A stretch of DNA of 64,000 bases from Hydrangea macrophylla (Eukaryota > Streptophyta > Magnoliopsida > Cornales > Hydrangeaceae): the NCBI GenBank assembly GCA_033977485.1, contig CM066991.1:129909999-129973998 (forward strand), in the 5' to 3' direction. The translations under genes were made by a program, and so were the position numbers. The notes under the pieces were generated by a model. The model searched no databases, was not told the DNA's origin, and saw nothing but the letters and a program-made list of their open reading frames with translations. Shown piece after piece: positions 34,555-47,646 of this stretch. The first letter of the stretch is position 1; each line of letters starts with the position of its first letter.

Positions 34555-35515
34555 AATATGTATGATGAAGTCGTTACTATAATTAGATCACCGATCGGAG
34601 AAATAAACAAATTCTCAATTACCGTAGGCCTACACCAACGGTCGGCCTTGAACCCTTATTTATTCGCCCTAATTATGGATAAGTTAGCTAGACACATCCA
34701 AGATGAGCTCCCCATGTGTATGTTGTTCGCAGATAATATTGTCTTGGTCAATGAGACTAAAGGGTGACTCAACACTAAATTTAAAACTTGGAGAAAAGCA
34801 CTAGAGGCAAAATGACTAAAGATAAGTAGGACGAAAACATAATACATGGAATGTAGTTTTAGTAATAGTGGAAGTAAAGACAACGAAGCAGTGAAGATAC
34901 AAAATTAAGAGATCCCAAAGAGGGAACACTTTTGCTATGTAAGTTCGATGATCAGTAGAGATAAAGAGATTGGTGACGACGTGACCCATAGAATTAAAGT
35001 AGATTGGCTTAAGTGGAGGAGCGCTTCTAGCCAGCCAAAATTAAAAGGAACATTTTATAGGACATCTATTAGGCTAGCTACACTGTACAGTACAGAATGT
35101 TGGGCAACTAAGAAATAACACATTAGTAAAATGAGTGTAGCTGAGAAGAGGATGCTAAGATGTATGTGTGGTAAAATTAGGAAAGATAGAATTAGAAATG
35201 AGAACATTTGAGAGATTGTAGGAGTGTCACAGATTGAGGATAAATTGAAGGAGAATAGACTTTTGATGGTTCGACCATGTACAACGATGACCTGTAAACG
35301 CACATGTGCGAAAGAGTGATGAGATCGTAATGCCTTAAATGGTTAGAGGGGGCTGACCTAAACTGACTCGAGAGTATGTAGTGCAACATAATATAAATGT
35401 ATATAATTTAAATGGGCATATAGCTTTTGATCATGTAGAATGGAGAAAAATGATTCATACAATCGACTCCAATTGATTAAAATTTGGGGCACAAGACTTA
35501 GTTTGATTTGGTTTT
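34555..35515 (+). mobile_element. 5'-truncated RTE-type LINE fragment, degenerate
   Basis: The + strand begins YDEVVTIIRSPIGE, continues [20 protein letters not shown] and MCMLFADNIVLVNETKG, and ends with the tail CGACTCCAATTGATT then GGGGCACAAGACTTAG. It parallels the LINE at 29111 from RT motif B to the 3' end. The motif C Asp pair is FADN here, and many stops and frame changes follow. It lies upstream of SERINC in the opposite orientation. Confidence 0.88.
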
Positions 35516-35565
35516 GACCAAAGAGAGACAGAGAGAGAAAGAGTTAAAAGGGGAAATTAAATCAA

Positions 35566-35736
35566 GAGTAATGCTATGTGCACCGAAAAGTGCACATAAA
35601 AGTGCACCGAAAATGACCAGGGCCATTGATTGCGGCGGGTCCCATGCGCGCAGGCGTGGAGCCCGCGCGCAATCAATGGCCTTGATCATTTTCGGTGCAC
35701 TTTTATGTGCACTTTTCGGTGCACATAGCATTACTG
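35566..35736. mobile_element. Near-perfect palindromic MITE, 171 bp, TSD TTAAATCAA
   Basis: The arms are AGTAATGCTATGTGCACCGA at the left and its exact inverse at the right. Both continue through AAAGTGCACATAAAAGTGCA, and the match runs about 60 bp per arm with few differences. The GC-rich loop reads GCGGGTCCCATGCGCGC. TTAAATCAA lies on both sides (35557-35565 and 35737-35745), a perfect 9-bp duplication that fits Mutator. Confidence 0.95.
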
Positions 35737-35905
35737 TTAAATCAATCAACTTATCAATTAAACATCATAAAAAAAAAACTTTAACAATCATACAACTCAA
35801 TCTTTTTTATAGCTCATCAATTTTACAATAGAATGTTGTATTTTGTTTAAACTAGGTTTAGTTTTAGTTTTGTTTGTTTAAAAAAAAAAAAAAAATTGAA
35901 CTGGA

Positions 35906-36021
35906 TTGAGTGAACTTATCCAGTGAACTAGCCTTTAAGTCTAAAAGAACCTGCAGGCTGGCCCGCTGATCGGCGGGTTCTTTTAGGCTTAAAAACGAAT
36001 TCACCGGATAAGTTCACTCAA
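35906..36021. mobile_element. Small fold-back MITE, about 116 bp
   Basis: TTGAGTGAACTTATCCAGTG at the left is inverted at the right as CACCGGATAAGTTCACTCAA, with a second paired block CTAAAAGAACC...GGTTCTTTTAG. No target duplication was identified. Confidence 0.7.
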
Positions 36022-36045
36022 CTCAATGCACTTAAGAGCCTCACC

Positions 36046-36076
<31 letters not shown>
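36046..36076. repeat. (TA)n microsatellite at the Helitron 3' insertion point
   Basis: About 15 TA units. The Helitron terminus CTAG begins at the next base. Confidence 0.9.
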
Positions 36077-36077
<1 letters not shown>

Positions 36078-36324
36078 TAGTAATAACCCGTGCCCGTGGA
36101 CACGAAGTAAAAAAAAAAAAAAGGATGAAGAAGAAAAAGGGGAAAAAAAAATTGCAGTATACTTTAAAAATTCAAATCTTTTGCGTAAAATTGTACTGGT
36201 CATTCAAACCCACATGCTATTTAGTAATAACACGTGCCCATGGGCACGAAGCAGGAAAAAAAATTCAATACTTTAAAAGATCTGAGATATGGTTAGATTT
36301 TTAAGTGAAGAAGACATTGGTTCC

Positions 36325-36740
36325 AATATTAAATATATTATTAACTCAATTTAGTTAAAAATATTTAGTCCAATATTTGACGTATATTTTAAGTATGATT
36401 AATGTTTATTCGTAGAGACTTCTCCCTTCTAATTACTTCTTACAACAATCGGATTGAGCATTTGAAAGAGTATTCAATTTAAATTTGTCTCATTGGCAAC
36501 TTTTAACGTATGTGGAAAGTCTAAGAATTAATTATTGACTATATTTATGCAATTTTTTGAAATGTGTAATTTTATTTACATATTTCTGCTGCATAGTATA
36601 AACTTTTAAATGTTTTAATATTTTAAACATTTAATTTTGAATATTAAATATATTATTAACTAATTTTAGTTAAATATTTTTAGTCCAATCTTTGATGAAT
36701 ATTTTAAGTATGATTAATGTTTATTCGCAGAGACTTTCCC
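36325..36740. repeat. Direct repeat pair inside the Helitron
   Basis: AATATTAAATATATTATTAA through TATGATTAATGTTTATTCG and AGAGACTT occurs at about 36328-36420 and again at about 36640-36735. The unit is about 95 bp and the offset about 315 bp. It probably reflects duplication of a Helitron 3' region. Confidence 0.75.
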
Positions 36741-37168
36741 CGTGCCCGAGGGCAAAAAATGAAAAAACAAAAACAAAAAAACAAAATAAATAAAGGCTTT
36801 TTCTAAGCTTTTGGAAAGAAACAGAAAAGGAAACTTAAACTTTTGTGATTATTTATAATTAGCCCATATTTGGGAAGCAGCATTACTCATTCCACTAATT
36901 GGCCCTATGGACTATATCAAACTGATAGAACTAATCAAATGACCTATAAAAATGGTGGAACTATTCAAACTGATAGCACAATTTACAACCATAGTGATGG
37001 AAAAACCCATTTTCTAGATAGGCAATGGAATATAACAAATACGCTTCCTATAGATTTAAAAAAAGTGCAAGTCAGAATACATTTCTTGAGACTTGAATTA
37101 TGAAATCCACTGTTGAAAACCACTTCCTAAACTTCAACTTTCTGTGATTTTTCACTCATATTATATTA

Positions 37169-37420
37169 CTCCCTCCGTCCCTTTTTTTGAGTGCATCTTT
37201 GGGAACTCAACTTATTAAGGAGACAAAAAGAATCTACACCTACTTTCCACAATTGCCCCTAATCATTGCAGTAACTTTTTTAGTTTTGTCTTGGTGTAGA
37301 TTTCAAGGAAGGGTAGTTTTGGAAAGTAAGTAAAAATTGTATGCCAATTTAGGAAAGTGGACACTAATTTTGGGACATCCTAAAATGAAATATAGGACTC
37401 AAAAAAAGGGACCGAGGGAG
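37169..37420. mobile_element. Stowaway MITE nested in the Helitron
   Basis: CTCCCTCCGTCCCTTTTTTT at the left and AAAAAAAGGGACCGAGGGAG at the right are inverted copies. TA lies on both sides. Length 252 bp. Confidence 0.95.
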
Positions 37421-37897
37421 TAGTTTGATTAGTTATATGAAAGTCATTTGATCAGAGTCACGGAAAGGAAAAAAGAAAATCCTATAGAAAATAAACTCTA
37501 TGAATATATGTATGATATGGGAAGTTTATATTCCAATATTTCTATTTTGAAAAATCAGTCCGTTTATCTCTCAAGGTTTGTGTTTTGTATTTACTATAGA
37601 TATGTATGTATTCAAATTCAAATTAATTTAGGAAATTCCTTTTTTGCTAAAAAAATCAGTCCAATGATTTAGTTTACCCAAGATTTGTGTTTTGTATTAA
37701 TTGAAGTTGACAATTTTGGATATAGACATGTATTTATTCAAATTCAAATTAATTTAGGGAATTCTTTTTTAATGGGGTTAACAATTTTTGGTGGACAATC
37801 AATCCGACGGTCTGAAATATCTAAACTTATCCCAATGGTCGAGATTAAAAGTTGCTAACTTGAGAGGGACCCACACCGCTCTATCTTATTATATAGA

Positions 37898-38238
37898 TAT
37901 TTCTGTTTGTTTAATTTTCTTCCAGTGATTTTCTGCATGATTTTGACTACAACTAATGCAACCAATTTTGTAAAATTCGTCTATTTATAGACCTACTAAC
38001 TACTGAAGACAAATTGGGTCAATATACATGTCCATATAGATCAATAGGATTGGGCTAAACACCTGCAAAAATTTACATGGGCCAACTTGTACTGATGTAA
38101 GTCCACCTCGTTTCTGAGATTAGCCCAATTGTATTGGGCTTGGTGTAGATAGATGATTGAAGTAGCCTTAGTTTATAAAGGGAGACAATTCAAGATGATG
38201 TCACAGACTAAGAATTGATATATATATATATATACATA
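37898..38238. other. Intergenic DNA, unassigned
   Basis: AT-rich sequence ending in a short TA repeat (38218-38234). I recognise no gene. Confidence 0.35.
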
Positions 38239-38446
38239 TAGTTCGGCTCTAAAGCGGACCTAAAAAATGGACTTAAAAGAAGGACTGTGTAAAGAGTGAG
38301 AAATTCTCACAAAAGACTGATAAATTCTCACATTTTTAAATTTATCACTTATGAGAATTTCTCAGTCTTTTGTGAAAATTTCTCACTCTTTACACAGTCC
38401 GTCTTTTAGATTCATTTTTTAAGATCCGCTTAAGAGTGGGACTGTG
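38239..38446. mobile_element. Palindromic MITE in a TA repeat, about 208 bp
   Basis: The arms pair over most of the element: CTCTAAAGCGGACC against CTCTTAAGCGGATC (inverted), and GGACTGTGTAAAGAGTGAGA is present in both arms. It is flanked on both sides by TATATA repeats, so the duplication cannot be read exactly. Confidence 0.85.
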
Positions 38447-38479
<33 letters not shown>

Positions 38480-39178
38480 TCAAGCCTAGGGAACATATAA
38501 AGAAGCCTTTTCAGTGGAAAATTCTAAAATGCATTCTACATTTTTCTCTCTGCACACACAATCTAAGAGGAATGCTACATTTTTCTCTGTACAACCCGAT
38601 TTAAAAGGCTATTTGGACATTACAAGAAATTATGGTCTAAAAAGAAACCAATTCTAAATAACATGTTTGTGTAACTGCAGCCTGCAATAATTCTGATTAG
38701 ATAGGAGTCCATGTCTGGCTTAAATATGAATCAAATCCTATTTTTTATTATTTCTAGACAGGCCCTACTGCTTTGCCTTGTAGTTTTGTCCAATCATACC
38801 ATTGAACTTTCTTCTAGTACATTTGAGTCACAATATGGTGGATCTCCTTCTATAGCAATTACATAAGAAAATAATATCTAACTATATAAAAAGAAAATGT
38901 TTGGTTACTGTAGACATCTACAGTGTTAGGACTCTCTTGCCCTTCCATAACGTTGGAATATCAATTTTGACATTCAGTGTTAAACGTGTCTTCCCTCATG
39001 CGCCATTACGTGTCTTCCCCTATGCCAATACGTGGCTTTCTCTGCGACTGCGATTACCAAACCCCATGGATCATCAAGCCCTCACTTCTTTTCCTTTGTC
39101 TTCTAACAAGTTCATCTCAAATTTCACATCTCTTCCTAGATCGATCTCTGACTTCGCAAAGAACAAATTTCTCTCTTA
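38447..39178. other. Intergenic DNA left of the CACTA terminus, unassigned
   Basis: A TA repeat (38450-38478) followed by AT-rich sequence. The stretch 38960-39178 is open in two + frames but I recognise neither product. Confidence 0.35.
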
Positions 39179-39370
39179 CACTACACCAAAACAACGAATT
39201 TGTCACCCTCATTTTCGCTAACTTTGTCACTGTCTTTAGTAGTGACAAAATTGTCACTGTCCATTACAGTGACAAGTGGGAATTAGTGACAAAAGTAATG
39301 TGTTGTCAACGCCTATAGCAGTGACAATCCTTATAGTATAATTGTCACTGCCATAAATAGTGACAAACAT
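39179..39370. repeat. Left CACTA terminus and subterminal repeats
   Basis: After the CACTA end, TTGTCAC and GTGACAA occur at least eight times in about 160 bp, often as inverted pairs (AGTGACAAAATTGTCACT, CAGTGACAAT). Confidence 0.8.
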
Positions 39371-39468
39371 GACCTAAATGAACAATCTAAAAAACACGCT
39401 GAAACACCCCCCAATTATTTCGTTTCCCCCTAACCATTTCTTTACCCTCACTTTACCAAAAACCTTAG

Positions 39469-39472
<4 letters not shown>

Positions 39473-39544
<72 letters not shown>
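39473..39544. repeat. (GA)n microsatellite
   Basis: Seventy-two bases of uninterrupted GA inside the CACTA interval. Confidence 0.97.
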
Positions 39545-39547
<3 letters not shown>

Positions 39548-40699
39548 ACCCAATCCAACCCCTTCGACAACTTCGATCTCTATACATGCCTCTCCAAATC
39601 AACATGAGAGGTTTTTATAATCTGACTGAATAGTGCCTCCGAGAACACGAACTAGTTGACCTAGGATGAAGTGAGTGTCAAGAACAACTCAAAGGTCTCT
39701 CTGTCTCTCTCTTCCGTTGAAGACATAGCTTGCCGACAAGCCTCCGCTTTGCTGGTTCACATTTACTCCATGAACACCGTTACTTATCTAAACTCCCAAT
39801 CTCAGGTATCAACGCACATTTCTCTCTCTCTAGCATGTATATGTAAGCTACGAGCCAAGCCGTCGGAACCGCCTCCGACATCGCCGTGGTGGCCGTGATG
39901 TCCAAGCCTCATCGATGCTCCCACATCGCCATTACTGGGAATATATGTGTGTATTGTCTCTGTGTCCCTGATGTGGAATTCGTGCTAGGTTTGTTTTTCA
40001 TTTGGTTGTTGATGATATTTTGAGAAGTGAAGAAATTTATAGTTTGAATCCTAGGGTTTGTATATAGTTTTGTAGTAAAGTAAATGAAAACCCTCTAAAT
40101 GTCTTGTATATAGTTTTTGTATCCTAGGGTTTGTATATAGTTTTGTAGTGGAGTAAACCAAGGCCCCAATCCTAGAACTATTTAGCTTAGCTAAATCATA
40201 CTATAATATAGAAGATAAATGATTGAGTTCCAAGAATTCTAGTTTCATTTTGGCTTTTTGTGCATTTCTTGACCAAATATGTGTGTATATATAAAAAAAA
40301 ACCTTTGTGGTCATTTCAAATGATGCTTTAAATCATGAATTTTGACGTTCCAAGAAAACGTGGAAATGACCTGCAATGAAGTCTCGTATTTGGGTGAATA
40401 GAATCACTCGTGATGATGGATTTAACTTTGAAATACTACACAAATTGTGACTTAGGCTATTCAAATTTAGGTGACAATCAAATATGCAATTACATTGTTG
40501 ATTTTTTTTTAAGTGCCTACAATATTGAGTATGATTAATGCAATGATTCCCAAATTTGGGATATCCCAAATGCTATGGAAGCGGTACCACATGCGGTAGT
40601 TATGGTTCCTCCACCATGAGCACAGCAAGGGTACTACTGTCTAATTGTGGATTTTAGAAAATGAATAGAACCAGCTTAATAGGTTCTTATGCCACTTGA
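39545..40699 (+). other. Leader-like sequence between the CACTA end and the NAD(P)-binding pseudogene
   Basis: The stretch 39671-39806 is open on the + strand (VEDIACRQASALLVHIYSMN) and is followed by a GT that could be a splice donor. I do not recognise it. A short tandem repeat (CCTAGGGTTTGTATATAGTT at about 40051 and 40130) follows. The rest is AT-rich. Confidence 0.3.
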
Positions 40700-42515
<1,816 letters not shown>

Positions 42516-42589
42516 CAGTTTCAAGTTATCCATGAAAATGCACCTAGATGATCCTGAAGTAGTGGAACTTTCGCGACAATCTTTGATAA

Positions 42590-42905
42590 TATAAACTTCA
42601 ACCTATTATTTCCTCGTGTGGGACCTACCCCACACTTCTGGCTGGGTTTTGGCTCTGATACCATTTGTAATGACCCACCTCCCCATCTAGCAACAATATT
42701 GTTCATTTTGGGCCTAAACACAAAGAACTTCCCAGAGGGTCACCCATCCTTGATACTGCTCTGGTAGCAGCCGCTAGCTTAACTGTGGCGTTCTTTCGTG
42801 TTTAGCTCCCTCATGGTTTTAAAAGGCCTTGTTGCATATAGAGGGGTGATTAATCCTTGTAAACTAGTCCAAAAACTTCACCCGAGGTGATGTGAGACAA
42901 ACCCC
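42590..42905 (-). mobile_element. Cassandra TRIM fragment (LTR plus PBS)
   Basis: On the - strand an LTR ends GGTGGGTCATTACA (LTR edge at 42666) and is followed by TGGTATCAGAGC at complement(42652-42663), the initiator tRNA-Met PBS. The LTR contains a 5S-rRNA-like segment (42724-42800), which is diagnostic of Cassandra. The second LTR is not present, so the element is truncated. Confidence 0.85.
42724..42800 (-). repeat. 5S rRNA-like domain of the Cassandra LTR
   Basis: On the - strand GAACGCCACAGTTAAGC then GGATGGGTGACCCTCTGGGA parallels the second half of 5S rRNA, including the GGATGGGTGACC internal-promoter block. It is derived, not a true 5S gene: several positions differ and the first half of 5S is not evident. 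Confidence 0.85.
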
Positions 42906-42929
42906 CACACCCGACCGCACCTCATCCAT

Positions 42930-44515
42930 CTTAGCCATCTTGCCTCAGGAGTATTGGCTCTTGGTCGTCACAATTTCTATTTCAAAACTACGAGACATGC
43001 ATGATAAGTCACCTTCTACAAGAACTCTCAAACCCACATGCTCACTTCTGCGATTCATTGTCAGCATTAACACATGAAAATGGTTATTTGAATAACCACA
43101 CATATTCGATTTGTTTAAGCTAACGCTTAGTGAATAAAACAACAAATGCACATGAATGATAAACATGCTCGCATTCACATCTCTACATTTTATACTAGTC
43201 TCCGGAGTCTCACGTGTACGTTCCATACTCCTAATCCGCGACTCCTCACCAATAAATCCACGCGAAAAGGTAAGACCCACGTTTCCTTTCTTCAAACGTG
43301 CGACCTTAATGCCTATATCGGCTCTTGGCTTGGCACCACGTGCTCCTTTGACCCAAATAATAACTCAACATGCTCAAATACATTTCATCGTACTTTTGAC
43401 ATAATCAAACATTTTACCGTACAATTGGGCCTACTTATCAATAAAATCGCCCAATATGAACTACATAATATATATCTATAAACTAACGCATGCTTTTCAT
43501 ACAAAACATGAATACATGTCAAGAAATCATTCCAAAACACATAGTTGAATCACTCACCTCCGATTAAAGCTCTTAAAATTTGATCCAAAGAAAACCCAAG
43601 CACACAGAAGTCCATCTAGTACAATTACTATCGATCAAAAGGATTCTTCCAATGTATCATTTCTGGGTCCAATGGAATTCATAGGTATAGGAAGAAGCCC
43701 TATCAAATAGAGATTTTTTCTTTCGACCATAATCTAATTATCAACTTTTATGAAAAATTCTAGAAAATGACTTTTCGAAAAACTTAGCCAAACAAGTCCT
43801 AACATATATCAAAACGACAGCCTTACCTCGAAGAGTTCGAATACGAAATTTGGTGAAAAACTGACGGACAAAAGTTTGTCGTTTGGCATTGTGAAGATCC
43901 AAGAACTAAAATCTCCCTTTGGCCTCCTCTAGCCTTTTAGGTTAGAACTTTATAAAAAATATCTAAGTCATCTCTATTTATATATAGGCAACACTTTCGA
44001 AAATCGTGTTTCCCCTGCGAGTTTGCAAAACTCTTAATCAGTCTCTGAAACTTTCTACACAGCTAATTCATAGCTTCACGAGTAAAAAATAAAATTATAA
44101 AAGTTTTCGACTAAGTTCCGTTTGGTTGCTATAACGCAAATTCTACATGATTTTTACGAAATTGCTAATTAGCCTACCAATTATGCAACATGTTAATTCA
44201 TCCTCACCAGGCTACTAAAATTAACAACAGAAATATATTCTAAAACATAAATAATACAAATAGTGAAATACACAAGTAAACATTTATTTTCAGATAAACA
44301 TTTAAGGTATTCCACAATGAACGTCTCATACTCGGAGAGACTTCACAACATCAAACACTCATTCAACACTATCTCAATGGGTTCTCTTACACAAACACCC
44401 AAATCTACTCATGAGTTAAAACTCACTCAAACATGTGCCAAAATGCACAACACATCACATCATCATGCATTACAATGTAATGAAATGCAATAACACAATT
44501 ACGGGTGTTATACTT
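42930..44515 (-). mobile_element. Degenerate Gypsy LTR, reverse orientation
   Basis: GGTTATTTGAATAACCAC near 43083, followed by TAACGCTTAGTGAATAAAAC, parallels the landmark GGTTATTCAATAACCAC...GCTTAGTGAG in the solo LTR at 4191. The right end ACGGGTGTTATAC is a worn copy of ACGGGTGTTACA. The left end is not clear and probably was disturbed by the Cassandra fragment. Confidence 0.6.
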
Positions 44516-44931
44516 ATTTCCCGGGTTGATGTTGCAGAATTATGTATCCAGGTACGCATTCATTACGGAGGCATTATACACATAGCTATTTGTTTACTCT
44601 AATTCATATCTTCTCATCCTTTATGCTATGTTTGGTTGGAGGGATGGAAAAAAAGGTAATGAAGGGAAGGGAAGGAAGGAGGAGGGAGGGAAGAGGCCTT
44701 CCTAGTGAAATTTGCTGGGTCGTTCTTTGGTTGTGCTATATAGATTTTGAATTTTGCTTACATACTTCTGTTTCTTTAATCTTAACAAAAAGCCTACCAA
44801 ACAAATGCTCCACTCGAGAGTGCTTAAAAAAATTACTTTTATTAAGTTTTGCAAGAATAACACTATTTTGGTCAAATAAATGATTAAGGGGTGTACAATT
44901 ACATTTTTTTTGTGAAGATCGTGCTTTTAGG

Positions 44932-44933
<2 letters not shown>

Positions 44934-44969
<36 letters not shown>
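44934..44969. repeat. (GA)n microsatellite
   Basis: Thirty-six bases of GA with a GGG at the right edge. Confidence 0.95.
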
Positions 44970-44973
<4 letters not shown>

Positions 44974-45750
44974 ACATGCTTTTAAGTAAAAATGTTGCAC
45001 TAATTTGACAAGTTGCTTAACACTTCAGCAAAATCCTTTAGTAGAGTTGCTTGCCAAGTAGCTTCAAACTGATTTGACAAGTTGCTTCACACTTTTATTG
45101 AGTTTTTCTGAACATTACGTTGCCAAATGCAGCCTTAGATGAGCTGTTTTACATAATAGAAACATGTAAAGCAAATGGGTACATATAGCAAGGTAAGACT
45201 TGGCATTTAAGACTTAGGTTTATTATAGGGACAACGGTCATGACTGAAATTCATTTTTTCCTTTGGACGTCCGGTGAAAGGTGTTAATTTGCAACTGCTA
45301 CTTTTTTTTGTAGGGGGGAGGGGGCTGGGGGGCAAATCTGTTCCTTTATATGCTCAGTTACTATTGTTTCTTCTTCAACAATGTCTTACCTATCTGCATA
45401 TGGTTTTGTTTGGAAGCATTTTGTAGCAAACATATCAATAAGAACCTAATCAGATTTAACATCTATGCTTCTTTCCAATATTTTTGAAATGGTAATGGAG
45501 GCACAAGCCCTCATATTGGTAGGACTTTAGAGAAAGTATTTCCCTTGGAGGCCTCTGACTAAATATCTATATAATAAGGGAGAATTTGTTTGTGTCCCCC
45601 CATTGCACATTATTGAAACCCATCTCATCTTTCACCTTTGATAGGACACCTTTGATAGGATAATAGCTTATCGGACACCTTTGAGTGCCTACAACTTTTA
45701 TATTTAACATCTGAATGCTAAGCTATGTGTATAATTTGTTTGGCTGGCAT

Positions 45751-46060
45751 GCATATAGGAACACATGAACAGTAGCATCACTGCACATGACACACAACAC
45801 AGCACGTGCACATGCATGTGAATGCATATAGGAACACATGTACAGTAGCAGCACTGCACACGACGCACAACACAGCACGCGCACATGCACGTGCACGTGC
45901 ACAGCAGCAGCACAGCATGGCATGCGCACAGCCCACGTGCACAAGAGCGCAGCACACGTGCACAACACAACATGCGCACAACTTACGTGCACAACAGCCC
46001 ACATTTGAATCACACGTGCACAATAGCACATCATGCGCACAACAACCCACATGAAGCCCA
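45751..46060. repeat. CACGTG-rich tandem repeat tract
   Basis: Two tandem copies of a 75-bp unit (from GCATATAGGAACACATG at 45751 and 45826) are followed by looser repeats of ACGTGCACA with GCATGCGCACA. CACGTG, the plant G-box core, occurs at least six times in about 250 bp. The tract is unusually rich in CA/TG dinucleotides. No gene is recognised; open frames on both strands are a by-product of the low-complexity repeat. Confidence 0.8.
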
Positions 46061-47646
46061 TGTTCAAAACCCTAATCTCTTAACTTTTTTAAATGTTGTA
46101 TTTGTGTATGATTAGAAATTTTATTTTATTGTTAAGAGAACCCTCTTGTTTTGCCCCCTTTTTTTAAAGAGATTTAATTTATTTTCCATTAGAGAATCCT
46201 CATGTGGTGCTCCTTCTATTGATGTTGCTTGGGTTAGGATTGTCATTTTTTTGGTCCTAAAGGGGTCATCACCAGAATATATAGAGAATATATGGCACTT
46301 TATCCATCGGATTTATTGAATTATTTTTGGTTTGGTAAATGAGATATTTCTTTACCTTTTTATTTTCTTAAACTTTGAATGAGTATACACTGAAAAAAAA
46401 AATGAGGTATAGAAATCGTTTAGAGAGTTTCTAAACTGCATGTTGGAAATGAGCATGGTGCCCAATATGCCGCTAAAATATTTGTCCAACCTATGCTTTT
46501 GCTCTTAAATTTAGCAACAAGGTTCTTCTCTACTTCTACAGCCGCTAGCTGAAATGGAAATGGCAAGACTAAACCTGGATTGCAATAGATACATGGAAAT
46601 GGCCAGTAGTGGAAGAAAATGTATGAAAGCTTATCCTCAAGTTAAGTCTTTATTTGAATTGAGGACTTATTAGCTGAATTTGCAAGTTACCATAGATTTT
46701 TAGTGGTATTTTGTTCAACTCTAAAATGCTTTTTTATGGCTCTCTAACCTCTGTTACCATTTAACTTGTAACCAAGTTCTCTGACTTCTATCTTTCTAGT
46801 ACTGACACAATTTGATTTGATATTTGTTTTTTGCTGTTTCAAAATCATTTAGTATTGGATTTATTTTGTGTAAAATACATGGGCTTTAAAAGTACACTTG
46901 TGTCCATAAAAAAGTGTTGCACTAGAAACTAATTTCAAAAAAAAATTAGTGTGGTCTATTTTCATCTTCGATTGGAAAATTTGTGGGACTGCTTTCAAAA
47001 ACCACTAGCGGATGCCCTTTGACTTGAATGCACATTCTTGCCCTTTGATATTGTGAGCGTTTGCTGAGCACTGTGCAGTGACCTTTTTTCAAGAATACGT
47101 TCAGAAGTCCACTTTATTTATTGGACGTCCACCACTGACTTTATCAAATGAAGGTATAATTTGTAGCTGCTAGTATATTCTGTCTAGAATAATTTGGAAT
47201 ACTGTCAGCGCATACCTAACAACATGCCTAATGAAATCTTTTATTTTCTACAGGTGTAGAGATTTATACTGGAGAGGTTTTCAGATATAGTATATATGGC
47301 AAGCCCCTTTAGCAAGATAAGGCAAAATATCTTCTAAGGAGCAACACAAAACATTCTCTAGTTGGTCTATTGTTGCTGTTGAGCTGGAGCAAGTGCTTTT
47401 CAGTTGGTATCTTGAGGCTTTTGTCCCTCTCTAGCCTTTAGGGAGTAGTTTTCTTTTTGTTCTCATATATTTTCTTGCCCTTTTAGATTTCGTTGTGTAA
47501 CGTTGGATTCTTTTCCATTGTTTTGCTATCATTGTAATGGGGTATGCCCTTTATACACTTGTATAAGAATTTTAGTTTATAAAAGAATATATTCCGCAGA
47601 TGAGTTTTAAACATTATGTCAAATTGAATTCAATTGCATTATATTT
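46061..47646. other. CACTA-interval DNA left of the Gypsy element, unassigned
   Basis: AT-rich. The stretch 47250-47590 (after a TTTTCTACAG acceptor-like site) resembles a plant terminal exon and 3' UTR with TTGTAATGGGG and long T-rich runs, but no reading frame is recognised. It could be the 3' end of the broken NAD(P)-binding gene. Confidence 0.3.

Larger units (their letters stand above)
36077..37897 (-). mobile_element. Non-autonomous Helitron, 1.82 kb
   Basis: On the - strand the 5' end is TCTATATAATAAGATAG and the 3' end is a GC-rich hairpin (CCACGGGCACGG) a few bases before TTATTACTAG, i.e. the Helitron 5'-TC, 3' hairpin and CTRR terminus. It sits between A and T with no duplication, as expected for rolling-circle insertion. 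There is no Rep/helicase gene. A second hairpin-plus-terminus copy (GCCCATGGGCAC, CTAA) lies near 36218-36250 and a third partial one near 36738, so the 3' end is reiterated. A Stowaway MITE is nested at 37169. Confidence 0.72.

Noticed and set aside
36026..36304. Lys-rich open frame across the Helitron end
   Set aside because: It is produced by the TA repeat and A-rich runs and has no domain.
39378..39620. Protein with a long Glu-Arg repeat
   Set aside because: It is the translation of the (GA)n microsatellite.
42724..42800. A genuine 5S rRNA gene
   Set aside because: Only the second half of 5S is similar, several positions differ, and it is embedded in an LTR next to a tRNA-Met PBS, which identifies Cassandra.
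45704..46115. Overlapping Cys/His/Val-rich open frames on both strands
   Set aside because: They arise from the CA/TG-rich tandem tract being free of stops. There is no family signature, and overlapping frames in several registers are all open.
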